This document shows, piece after piece, positions 18,893 to 26,934 of a stretch of 64,000 nt of DNA. Location: contig PALM01000046.1 in assembly GCA_002706365.1 (NCBI GenBank), positions 60,987 to 124,986 of the forward strand. The letters run 5' to 3'. Below the pieces are notes generated by a model that was given only the letters and a program-made list of their open reading frames with translations, made no database searches and was not told the DNA's origin. The translations under genes were made by a program, and so were the position numbers. Each line of letters begins with the position of its first letter. Within the stretch, counting starts at the first letter, position 1. The DNA comes from Flavobacteriales bacterium. Its GTDB lineage: Bacteria; Bacteroidota; Bacteroidia; Flavobacteriales_E; Vicingaceae.

Positions 18893-19612
18893 TCAGTCGA
18901 AAATTTTCAATCCCTTTTCCAGGGCATTTCCAATTACTACTATATCTGCACCAGCATCATGCGCAGCCTTGATCTTATCATGATTATCGATCCCTCCACC
19001 TACAATCAATGGGATATCAATTTTCTCACTAACCGCTTTAATAAGGTCTGAAGGTATATTGTTCAAGGCACCACTACCTGCGTCTAGGTAAATCTGCTTC
19101 ATACCAAGGTATTGTCCGGCAAGTGCTGTATATGCGGCAATCTCAGATTTATCTGCAGGAATAGGAGTGGAGTTACTTATGTAAGAAGCAGTGGTTTGCT
19201 TACCTCCATCGATTAAAAGATAAGCCGTGCTGATCACCTCGATATTGCATTTATAAAGGTATGGTGCTGCAACTACTTGCTGACCAATGAGCATTTCAGC
19301 ATTTCTGCTCGAGAGCAAGGAGAGAAATAAGAGCGCATCTGCCGACTCAGAGATCTGGGACGGGCTGCCCGGAAAGATGATCACCGGAATTGTAGAAAGG
19401 GATTTGAGTTTGTTGATACAAGCCTCTAGGTCTCCTCCTGTGAGCAAGCTACCGCCTACTAGAAAAATGTCCACAGATTGAGCTGCGGCTAGTTCGCAGA
19501 GCTTTTCCAAATAAGCATCTTCAGCTTTGTCGGGATCTACCAAAAAAGCCAACATTTTCTTACTGGCATCGGCATTCTCCTTAATTCTACTGTATATGGC
19601 GGCTGGCTGCAT
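18893..19612 (-). CDS. geranylgeranylglyceryl phosphate synthase family protein
   Basis: A 239-residue TIM-barrel prenyltransferase of the GGGPS/PcrB family: LAFLVDPDKA near 21, FLVGGSLLTGG near 50, IYLDAGSGA near 173 and the phosphate-binding IVGGGID near 203. In archaea this enzyme makes the first ether bond of membrane lipids from sn-glycerol-1-phosphate. Flavobacterial homologues exist, and their physiological lipid is not settled as far as I know. It stands between a phosphopantetheinyl transferase and a PnuC gene, with 12- and 13-base gaps, suggesting one transcript. Confidence 0.88.
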   Translation of the reverse strand: MQPAAIYSRIKENADASKKMLAFLVDPDKAEDAYLEKLCELAAAQSVDIFLVGGSLLTGGDLEACINKLKSLSTIPVIIFPGSPSQISESADALLFLSLLSSRNAEMLIGQQVVAAPYLYKCNIEVISTAYLLIDGGKQTTASYISNSTPIPADKSEIAAYTALAGQYLGMKQIYLDAGSGALNNIPSDLIKAVSEKIDIPLIVGGGIDNHDKIKAAHDAGADIVVIGNALEKGLKIFD

Positions 19613-19624
19613 TAGGCTACAATA

Positions 19625-20281
19625 TTACGGAATCAGGGTGTAAGCCAATACATAGTCGTCTACAAGCAAGGCTTTCATTGGATAATTGATTTCATCGGCA
19701 ATTCCGTAGATCTTGCCGTTTGCTTCATAGATCCCATCTTCAATCTTAAATTCAGAAAGCTCAATATTCCCTTTTAAGAAGATATCCTTCTTGCCATAGC
19801 TTTTAAAAAGGGCTTCCTTCATCGACCAAAGCACTGTTAAGATCGTAATGTCATCAGTTGACTTCAGCATATTCAGCTCTCTTTCGATCAGGAATTTATT
19901 CTTAATTCGAAGGATCTTGGGAGTGATATGCTGTAGATCTATACCGTGAGCTCTTTTGCTGTGAATACTTACTGCAATTCGCTTTTGAGAATGAGAGATA
20001 CTCAAATGCTCTCCATTATTCTTTAAATGAGGCTTCCCATGCTCATCGTAGATGATGTCGGAATCAAGTCCTAGTTCTAATAGCAATGCGCGAATGCTTA
20101 ACCATTCGATCTTGCGGTTGAGGTTAGTCATCGAGAAGAAATACTCATCAAAACTGAAGAAAGAATCTTCGATCTTTTTAAACAATTCATCATAATGGTG
20201 ATAATCAACCTTTTGATGGGCAATTCTAAAATTATCGGAGATTCGGATAAGTTCGTGATCCTCTTGTAGTTCGATAGGCAA
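19625..20281 (-). CDS. 4'-phosphopantetheinyl transferase superfamily protein
   Basis: A 218-residue Sfp-like enzyme that transfers phosphopantetheine from CoA to carrier proteins. The magnesium-binding GIDLQ is near 112, and WSMKEALFKSYGKK near 151 matches WxxKEA. The N-terminal half carries HGKPHL and LSISHS, the usual substrate-loop motifs (GKP, SHS). The carrier protein is not in the window. It is divergent from ahcY across 61 bases. Confidence 0.88.
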   Translation of the reverse strand: MPIELQEDHELIRISDNFRIAHQKVDYHHYDELFKKIEDSFFSFDEYFFSMTNLNRKIEWLSIRALLLELGLDSDIIYDEHGKPHLKNNGEHLSISHSQKRIAVSIHSKRAHGIDLQHITPKILRIKNKFLIERELNMLKSTDDITILTVLWSMKEALFKSYGKKDIFLKGNIELSEFKIEDGIYEANGKIYGIADEINYPMKALLVDDYVLAYTLIP

Positions 20282-20311
20282 AACAGGCTAGATTTTGATA
20301 GCTTTTATTCG

Positions 20312-20319
20312 TAAATTTG
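20312..20319 (+). promoter_or_regulatory. -7 box of ahcY
   Basis: TAAATTTG matches TAnnTTTG and lies 23 bases before the ATG. A TTG at 20295-20297 is closer than the usual -33 spacing. Confidence 0.55.
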
Positions 20320-20342
20320 CCGTCCAAAATTAAAAGAAAGAA

Positions 20343-21659
20343 ATGAGTACTACATCTGTAGAGTATTTACCTTATAAGGTAAAGGACATATCCCTAGCAG
20401 ATTGGGGAAGAAGAGAAATTGAATTAGCCGAGGCTGAAATGCCTGGTCTAATGGCATTAAGAGAAGAGTATGGCAAAGAGCAGCCTTTAAAAGGTGCGCG
20501 TATTGCCGGTTGTTTGCACATGACGGTTCAAACCGCAGTTTTGATCGAGACATTGGTAGCTCTTGGAGCTGATGTAACTTGGTCATCTTGTAACATCTTC
20601 TCAACTCAGGATCACGCAGCAGCTGCAATTGCTGAGGCTGGAATTCCTGTTTACGCATGGAAGGGTATGACTGAGGAAGAGTTTGATTGGTGTATCGAGC
20701 AGACTTTATTCTTCGGAAAAGATCGTCAGCCATTGAACATGATCTTGGATGATGGTGGTGACTTAACCAATATGGTTTTCGATAAGTACCCTGAATTGGT
20801 TGATGCCATTAAAGGACTATCAGAAGAAACCACAACTGGTGTTCACAGACTTTACGAAAGAGAGCGTAACGGAACATTGGTAATGCCAGCGATCAATGTA
20901 AACGATTCTGTAACCAAGTCGAAGTTCGACAACAAATATGGCTGTAAAGAATCATTGGTAGATGCAATTCGAAGAGCTACTGATATTATGATGGCAGGTA
21001 AAGTTGCTGTTGTAGCAGGATATGGTGATGTTGGTAAAGGTTCTGCTCAATCTTTGAGAGGAGCTGGTGCTAGAGTTATCGTAACTGAGATCGATCCTAT
21101 TTGTGCATTGCAAGCTGCAATGGACGGATTTGAGGTGAAGAAAATGATCGATGCTGTTGAGGAAGTTGACATCGTGGTAACTGCAACAGGAAATAAAGAC
21201 ATCATTCAAGAAGAGCACTTCAAGAAGATGAAAGACAAAGCGATCGTTTGTAATATCGGTCACTTCGACAATGAGATCGATGTAGCTTATCTTGAGAAGA
21301 ATCACGGAGATTCAAAAGTTGAGATCAAGCCACAAGTAGATAAGTACACTATCAATGGTAAAGACATCATTCTATTGGCTCAAGGTAGATTGGTTAACCT
21401 AGGTTGTGCTACAGGTCACCCATCTTTTGTAATGTCGAACTCTTTCACCAACCAAACTTTGGCTCAGATCGAGCTTTGGAAGAATTCAGACAATTATGAG
21501 AACAAGGTTTATACGCTTCCAAAGCATTTGGATGAGAAAGTAGCTGCCTTGCATCTTGAAAAGATCGGTGTAGAATTGGAGACCTTGAGAAAAGATCAAG
21601 CTGATTATATCGGTGTGGATGTTCAAGGACCTTACAAGCCGGAATACTATAGATACTAG
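20343..21659 (+). CDS. ahcY: adenosylhomocysteinase
   Basis: A 438-residue NAD-dependent S-adenosylhomocysteine hydrolase that removes the product of SAM-dependent methylation. The NAD-binding [20 protein letters not shown] (~222-241), [11 protein letters not shown], the [22 protein letters not shown] segment and the family C-terminus KPEYYRY are all present. The length is normal. It is followed by a strong terminator that occurs twice. Confidence 0.98.
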   Translation: MSTTSVEYLPYKVKDISLADWGRREIELAEAEMPGLMALREEYGKEQPLKGARIAGCLHMTVQTAVLIETLVALGADVTWSSCNIFSTQDHAAAAIAEAGIPVYAWKGMTEEEFDWCIEQTLFFGKDRQPLNMILDDGGDLTNMVFDKYPELVDAIKGLSEETTTGVHRLYERERNGTLVMPAINVNDSVTKSKFDNKYGCKESLVDAIRRATDIMMAGKVAVVAGYGDVGKGSAQSLRGAGARVIVTEIDPICALQAAMDGFEVKKMIDAVEEVDIVVTATGNKDIIQEEHFKKMKDKAIVCNIGHFDNEIDVAYLEKNHGDSKVEIKPQVDKYTINGKDIILLAQGRLVNLGCATGHPSFVMSNSFTNQTLAQIELWKNSDNYENKVYTLPKHLDEKVAALHLEKIGVELETLRKDQADYIGVDVQGPYKPEYYRY

Positions 21660-21685
21660 TCTTAGGAACTAGGTATTTATACCTA

Positions 21686-21731
21686 TATTATATAGAAGCC
21701 CTTCTCGTTTTTTCGAGAGGGGCTTTTTTTT
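21686..21731 (+). terminator. ahcY terminator, copy 1 of a 46-base repeat
   Basis: An 11-pair stem AGCCCTTCTCG/CGAGAGGGGCT (one G-T pair) with a T6 loop is followed by a T run. The whole 46-base block is repeated without change at 21966-22011. Confidence 0.92.
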
Positions 21732-21965
21732 TGAACTTGCAAAGCAAGTTCAGGTCCGATGGCCGATGGCCGAGTCCGACATTCGACCGCCAAAAATCAA
21801 TCAGTAAATAATGTTAGTCGCCAATCAAAAGTCAGGGATCTGGTTTCCGGAGTCTGGACTCCAGAGTTTCTGATTTCTGATCTCCGATTTCTGATTTCGG
21901 TTCCCGAGCGTAGCCGAGGGATGGTTCCTGAGCGCAGTCGAAGGATTGATTTCCGATTTGACTAT
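21732..21965. repeat. heptamer-periodic spacer between duplicated terminators
   Basis: A stretch of ~230 bases with no gene. It opens with an inverted pair (AACTTGC/GCAAGTT), then CCGATGG-type heptamers (21757-21777). Imperfect 7-base units such as TCTGGTT, GATTTCT and GATCTCC run at ~21839-21900. Two copies of the CCTGAGC..GCCGAAGG element follow at 21901-21946. Confidence 0.75.
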
Positions 21966-22011
21966 TATTATATAGAAGCCCTTCTCGTTTTTTCGAGAGG
22001 GGCTTTTTTTT
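21966..22011 (+). terminator. duplicated terminator, copy 2
   Basis: Identical to 21686-21731 over 46 bases, including stem, T6 loop and T tail. No gene lies between the two copies. Confidence 0.9.
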
Positions 22012-22064
22012 GGAGTATGGAGTTTGGAGTAAGGCTTCTGGTCTGAAGAATCAATATATGGTCT

Positions 22065-22141
22065 CTCGATACAATTCAATTAGCTTGCCGAGTGATTCCG
22101 ATGAAATCGGAATAGTATCGAGGCATACTGAACCACTCGAG
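22065..22141. repeat. interleaved inverted-arm element, copy 1
   Basis: Arms occur in the order A (CTCGATAC, 22065-22072), B (CCGAGTG, 22088-22094), central hairpin (ATTCCGAT-gaa-ATCGGAAT, 22095-22113), A' (GTATCGAG, 22115-22122), B' (CACTCGAG, 22134-22141). A pairs with A' and B with B', so the pairings cross. A second copy is at 62766-62840. Confidence 0.8.
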
Positions 22142-22153
22142 ACCCAAGAACTC

Positions 22154-22181
22154 ATTTCTGATTTCTGATCTCTGATTTAGA
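22154..22181. repeat. ATTTCTG heptamer array
   Basis: Four 7-base units: two ATTTCTG copies, then ATCTCTG and a decayed ATTTAGA. Same family as the units at ~21869-21900 and 3473-3493. It lies 15 bases past the 3' end of the lipoprotein gene on the minus strand. Confidence 0.7.
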
Positions 22182-22196
22182 CTGGTCTCCGCAACG

Positions 22197-22625
22197 CTAG
22201 TTGCTCACTCTCAAAGTAGTCCCGTCATAAAACGTTACATACTGCTTTAAAGCAGTGGTAGCTGGCGGGCGAGAAACGCTTCCATCGCTCATTAGAAAAG
22301 CAGATCCACAGCAATCATCACTTGCGGTAATGTTATTTGGATCTACAGAGACCAATGCACAGGTACTTGATGGTTGAAAAGTGCAATGCCTATCGTAAGC
22401 TCTAAATTCATTCTCACCGAGACGGTAAATAATTATTCCCCTAGAGCCTCCAGAAATATATTCCCATCCACCTACCGTCTTTAGACGGATGTAGTCGGGA
22501 TCATCTAATTGGATCAAAATATTTACCTCAACCAAGGGAACATTATTATTGTCTTCGTCCTTACATGAAGTCGAAAAAAGAAAAAAAAGCCCCAGAAGAA
22601 TAGGAAGTCCGCTTTGCTTGAACAT
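22197..22625 (-). CDS. lipoprotein with a degenerate Rieske-like domain
   Basis: A 142-residue lipoprotein with lipobox FSTSC (Cys21), followed by an acidic KDEDNNN linker. The C-terminal half reads like a Rieske fold (YDRHCTF...CCGSAF...DGSVSRPPATTALKQYVTFYDG). The [2Fe-2S] ligands are not conserved: the expected C-x-H is C81-T-F83, and in the second box the Cys and His positions are Asp103 and Cys106. Cys81, Cys89, Cys105 and Cys106 remain and might form another site or disulfides. A TAGTTTTG -7 box (minus strand, + 22640-22647) precedes it. Confidence 0.75.
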   Translation of the reverse strand: MFKQSGLPILLGLFFLFSTSCKDEDNNNVPLVEVNILIQLDDPDYIRLKTVGGWEYISGGSRGIIIYRLGENEFRAYDRHCTFQPSSTCALVSVDPNNITASDDCCGSAFLMSDGSVSRPPATTALKQYVTFYDGTTLRVSN

Positions 22626-22639
22626 AGTTTTGTATACTG

Positions 22640-22647
22640 CAAAACTA
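22640..22647 (-). promoter_or_regulatory. -7 box of the Rieske-like lipoprotein gene
   Basis: TAGTTTTG on the minus strand matches TAnnTTTG, 14 bases before the ATG. Confidence 0.5.
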
Positions 22648-22665
22648 AGCTAACTCTATATTCTT

Positions 22666-22959
22666 ATGAAAATTATAATTCGGGGCATCGTTTTTTTAAG
22701 CATGGGTGTCTTATTGATGAACGCTCCTGCACAAGCTCAGAAGAGAGCAGAGAGAACGGTCGAAAAAAGAGAGAAGCAACTTGCCAAGCAAAAAGCCGAT
22801 AAAAAAGCTCAAGCTGAAAAAGAGCAAGAAGAAATGAGGAAGAAGCATGTAGACATGCAGACCAAAAAAGTGCAAAAGCGAATGAAAAAGACCAGGAAAA
22901 AGTCGAAAAGATACAACAATAAGAAGAAGGGTTTTTTCCTATCGAGATGGTTTAACTAA
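22666..22959 (+). CDS. secreted Lys-rich coiled-coil protein
   Basis: A 97-residue protein with a signal peptide (to ...NAPAQAQ, ~25). The mature part is almost entirely Lys, Arg, Glu and Gln, predicted as one long basic helix, ending in KKKGFFLSRWFN. No enzyme motif is present. Such extremely basic exported proteins could bind nucleic acid, anionic polysaccharide or the outer-membrane inner leaflet. It is divergent from the Rieske-like lipoprotein across 40 bases. The function is unknown. Confidence 0.72.
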   Translation: MKIIIRGIVFLSMGVLLMNAPAQAQKRAERTVEKREKQLAKQKADKKAQAEKEQEEMRKKHVDMQTKKVQKRMKKTRKKSKRYNNKKKGFFLSRWFN

Positions 22960-23103
22960 GTGAAAATGAAATGAATTGAAAGCATTGAAAAAGAAGGAAA
23001 TTAACTGATTGTTAATCTTTGTTATTTTTTTTATTAAATGTATATCTTTACGCCCCTGTAGTTTTTTACAAGTACAAGGACACAACAACATAAAACACCT
23101 ATT

Positions 23104-26100
23104 ATGCTAAGAAAGTTACTATTGGCGCTAGCAATAGCGATGGGATGTGTATTGTCTGCATCAGCACAAGTTGGGCAGGGAACCATCAAGGGAAAGATCT
23201 TAGATGAAGAAACCGGAGAGCCGGTTCCTTTTGCTAACGTGGCACTGATGGATGGATCAGATCAGATTCTCGGTACAACCACAGACTTCGATGGGGAGTA
23301 CACCCTTAAGCCAATTCCTCCTGGAACTTATGACATTCAAATCTCCTATGTAGGATACGGTACTCGAAGAATTTCTGGTATTTCTGTTACTTCAGATAAG
23401 ATTACTCAAGTAGACGGTAAGATTGCACAGGGTATTGAGTTACAGACAGTAGAAATTACCGAGTATACCAAGCCTTTATTTGAGAAGGATCAAACTACTG
23501 TAGAGGAGACCAAAACTCGTGAAGAGATCCAAAGAATGGCTGTGCGTTCTGCAACAGACATTGCAAAAACTGCAGGTAATGGAGTGTTCTCTAGAGATAA
23601 TGGTGGAAGTGGACTTAACGTACGTGGCGCTCGTGATGGAAATAACGTAACCTTTATCGATGGTATTAAAGTAATTGGTTCTACATCTTTACCTAAATCC
23701 GCTATTGAGGAAGTAACAGTTAAAACAGGTGGTCTATCAGCACAGTATGGTGACCTTACTGGAGGTGTAACTTCGATTACAACTCGTGGAGCTTTCAAAG
23801 AATATTTTGGTAGTGCTGAGTATCTGACATCTGGTTTCCAAACTAGTGAAGATAATACGGTTGGACTTGACCCTTACGGTTACAATCTAGTTGGTTTCAG
23901 TTTAGGTGGACCAATTCTCACAGAAAAGGATGAAAATGGAAAAGTATTAAAGGCCCCTCTTGGATTCTTATTAACTGCTGAATATAGAGATATTGTAAAC
24001 CCAAGACCTTCTGCAGTTCAATTATATAAGCCAACAGATGAAGCCCAAGAATTGATCGAGAATGATCCTTATATAGGTGACTTCCAGAATCTTGCTGTAT
24101 TAAAGCGTGCAGAATTCTTAACTGCTGATGACTTTGAAGAGATCGATTTTCAAAGGAATGTGAGAAGTAGAACATTGGTTATCAATGCCAAGATCGACTG
24201 GCAGATCAATGAGCTATCATCTATGTCGTTTGGTGGTACCTTCAATACCAATCGCAACAATTCAGATATCAGAACATTCCAGTTGTTCAACTATGCGAAC
24301 AACCCATATAATGAGAATGACGACTATAGAGCTTATGTTCGATATACCCAGCGTTTTGCAAATGCAGAAGAGGGAGAAGGACAAGACAATAAGTCATTGG
24401 TGTCAAATGCATTCTTCTCTGTTCAGGCTGATTTCTCTAGAAGAACTACTGCATCTCAGCATGAAGATCACAGAGATGATTTCTTTAGATATGGATACGT
24501 AGGTAGGTTTGAAGCGATTACTGAACCATCTTATCTGTATCAATCAAGATCTAATGGAGCTGGAGTTCCTCAAGGATTCCTACTTCCTGATGGCAATTAT
24601 TATGCAGGTGAATTCCTAACTGCATTTAACAGTCCTATTGCATATAACTACACTCCAGGTGATGTGAATCCTGTACTTGCTAGTTATACTCAGTCTTTCT
24701 ATGACTTATTGAATAGTGCCGGACTTCAAAACACAATTAATACAAGAGAGCTTGTAGAAGGTGGCGGTGGTATTGTGAATGGTGGTGTGATCAACAACAA
24801 CATATATAATTTATGGTCAGCTCCAGGCGCAATCAATAACGGTTATGGTAAAACTGAAAGAGATCAGTATCGTCTATCTGGTAGAGGATCTGCCGATATT
24901 GGTGATCATGCGATCATGCTTGGTTTTGAATACGAGCAGAGAGTTGAAAGAAACTACAGCATGAATCCACTTGGCCTATGGCAATTGGGTAGAGGTACCG
25001 TGAATAGCCACATTGAGCAGATCGATTCTTCTAGATTTACTGTGGATACTATAAGTACTTATCCTAGAATCACCTTTGAAAGAAATATCGACCTTAATAA
25101 TAGAACTTACTTTGCCTACAACTTTAGAAAGGCAGTTGGACTAGATCCAAATGGAGGAGATTTCATCGATTTCGATTCATATGATATTGATGTATACGAT
25201 ATTGAATTCTTCTCAGCTGATCAGTTGATCAATCCAGCGAACAATGTAAACCTTCAGTACAGAGGGTATACATATAAAGGAAGAAGAACTTCTGAAATTC
25301 CAACCTTGGATGATTTCTTTAATGAGACAATTAGCGATGGAATCAGAGAGTTTAAGACTCGTCCGGTTGCACCTTATCAGCCAATTTATATCGCTGGATA
25401 TATTGAAGATAAGTTCGCATTCGATGATTTAGTTTTCCGTGTTGGTTTGAGATTGGATAGATTCGATGCCAATCAGCCTGTTTTGAAAGATCAATTCTCA
25501 TTCTTCCCAACTCAGAATGCAGCTTTTGCGAGAACACAAAAGGATAGTGAGTACAACATTCCAAATAACATTGGAGATGACTACGTAGTATATGTGCAAA
25601 ACATAGAAAATCCAACTTATTCATCTATCGTTGGATTCCGCGATCCGGAGACAAACAGATTCTACAATGCAAATGGTGAAGAATTGAATGATAGCCGTCC
25701 GCTAGAGCAGGGTGGTGGTATTGCTCCATGGTTGCGAAATCCTGGCGCTAGAAACTTGAGTACGGATCTTACTTCTGAGTCCTTCGAAGATTATGAGCCT
25801 CAGTATACCCTAATGCCGAGAATTTCATTCTCATTCCCTATTTCGGATGAGGCTACATTCTTTGCTAACTATGATATCCTTACTCAGCGTCCATCTGGTA
25901 ATGTGGCACTTGATCCTATTGACATCATTACGATCGAGAACCACAACCGTATCATGAACAACCCTTCATTGAAGCCAACTAAAACGATCAGTTATGAGCT
26001 TGGTTTCAAGCAAAAGCTGTCTAACAGTTCTGCATTGACCTTATCTGCTTTCTATAAAGAGCAAAGAGATGAGATTCAGGTTGTAAGAAGAGGTGGAGCA

Positions 26101-26895
26101 CATCCAGTTGATTATCGTACTTATGATAACCTCGATTTTGGTACAGTTAAAGGATTTACATTCAACTACGACTTGAGAAGAGTTAAGAACATTCAATTGA
26201 GAGTGAACTATACCTTGCAATTTGCAGAAGGAACAGGTTCAGGATCACTTACATCTCTTAACCTTGTTAACTCTCAGCAACCAAACTTGAGATCTATCTT
26301 CCCTTATACTTATGATCAACGTCATGCGGTTACTGCTAGTATCGATTATCGTTATGGAAGAGGAAAGCGTTACAATGGTCCGAAGATCAAAGGAAAGAAC
26401 ATCTTTGAAGATGCCGGTATTAACTTCCAGGTAGTATCTGGTTCTGGAACACCATATACTTCGAGAGTTGGTCCAAGAGATGAGGAAAGTATTACTCCAC
26501 AGAACAACCGTCAGCCAATTATTGGAGGTATTAATGGTTCAAGATTGCCATGGACTTTCAGAGTTGATTGTAGAATCGATAAGAACTTCATCTTGAAGTG
26601 GGGAGGAGATACGGAAGAAAATCAAACTGCATGGAAGGAAGGAAAGAAAACATCGATCTTGAATGTGTATTTCCAGATCCTAAACTTGTTTGACGCTCAA
26701 AACATTCAAGCTGTATATGCATATACTGGAAACCCTGATGATGATGGTTATTTGACATCTGATCAATTCCAGAACCAAATTCAGCAGCAGCTAGATGAAC
26801 AAGCATACAGAGATCAATATTCAATTGCTCTACAGAACATGTATAACTACGAGCTACCTAGAAGAATTAGACTAGGATTGCAGTTGAATTTTTAA
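23104..26895 (+). CDS. large TonB-dependent receptor
   Basis: A 1263-residue outer-membrane receptor: signal peptide 1-21 (cleavage near ASA-Q), carboxypeptidase-regulatory-like domain ~25-115 (IKGKILDEETGEPVPFANVAL), plug ~135-235 (GLNVRGARDGNNVTFIDGIKVIG, TGGLSAQYGDLTGGVTSITTRG), and a very long barrel ending LGLQLNF. The plug-barrel part is much longer than in siderophore receptors and close to SusC/Oar-type receptors, but no SusD gene follows. The next two genes encode a 1433-residue exported protein (39-base gap) and a PorV-like barrel. A TATCTTTA -7-like sequence lies ~55 bases upstream. Confidence 0.92.
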   Translation: MLRKLLLALAIAMGCVLSASAQVGQGTIKGKILDEETGEPVPFANVALMDGSDQILGTTTDFDGEYTLKPIPPGTYDIQISYVGYGTRRISGISVTSDKITQVDGKIAQGIELQTVEITEYTKPLFEKDQTTVEETKTREEIQRMAVRSATDIAKTAGNGVFSRDNGGSGLNVRGARDGNNVTFIDGIKVIGSTSLPKSAIEEVTVKTGGLSAQYGDLTGGVTSITTRGAFKEYFGSAEYLTSGFQTSEDNTVGLDPYGYNLVGFSLGGPILTEKDENGKVLKAPLGFLLTAEYRDIVNPRPSAVQLYKPTDEAQELIENDPYIGDFQNLAVLKRAEFLTADDFEEIDFQRNVRSRTLVINAKIDWQINELSSMSFGGTFNTNRNNSDIRTFQLFNYANNPYNENDDYRAYVRYTQRFANAEEGEGQDNKSLVSNAFFSVQADFSRRTTASQHEDHRDDFFRYGYVGRFEAITEPSYLYQSRSNGAGVPQGFLLPDGNYYAGEFLTAFNSPIAYNYTPGDVNPVLASYTQSFYDLLNSAGLQNTINTRELVEGGGGIVNGGVINNNIYNLWSAPGAINNGYGKTERDQYRLSGRGSADIGDHAIMLGFEYEQRVERNYSMNPLGLWQLGRGTVNSHIEQIDSSRFTVDTISTYPRITFERNIDLNNRTYFAYNFRKAVGLDPNGGDFIDFDSYDIDVYDIEFFSADQLINPANNVNLQYRGYTYKGRRTSEIPTLDDFFNETISDGIREFKTRPVAPYQPIYIAGYIEDKFAFDDLVFRVGLRLDRFDANQPVLKDQFSFFPTQNAAFARTQKDSEYNIPNNIGDDYVVYVQNIENPTYSSIVGFRDPETNRFYNANGEELNDSRPLEQGGGIAPWLRNPGARNLSTDLTSESFEDYEPQYTLMPRISFSFPISDEATFFANYDILTQRPSGNVALDPIDIITIENHNRIMNNPSLKPTKTISYELGFKQKLSNSSALTLSAFYKEQRDEIQVVRRGGAHPVDYRTYDNLDFGTVKGFTFNYDLRRVKNIQLRVNYTLQFAEGTGSGSLTSLNLVNSQQPNLRSIFPYTYDQRHAVTASIDYRYGRGKRYNGPKIKGKNIFEDAGINFQVVSGSGTPYTSRVGPRDEESITPQNNRQPIIGGINGSRLPWTFRVDCRIDKNFILKWGGDTEENQTAWKEGKKTSILNVYFQILNLFDAQNIQAVYAYTGNPDDDGYLTSDQFQNQIQQQLDEQAYRDQYSIALQNMYNYELPRRIRLGLQLNF

Positions 26896-26934
26896 TTGAG
26901 AAAGAGATTTATATTAAGATATAATATATAAGAT

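Noticed and set aside
21759..22046. 95-codon frame in the ahcY downstream spacer
   Set aside because: It runs through heptamer repeats, two CCTGAGC elements and a terminator copy, so its length is a product of repeats.
23104..26895. SusC of a polysaccharide utilization locus
   Set aside because: No SusD-like lipoprotein or glycoside hydrolase follows; the neighbours are a giant exported protein and a PorV-like barrel.
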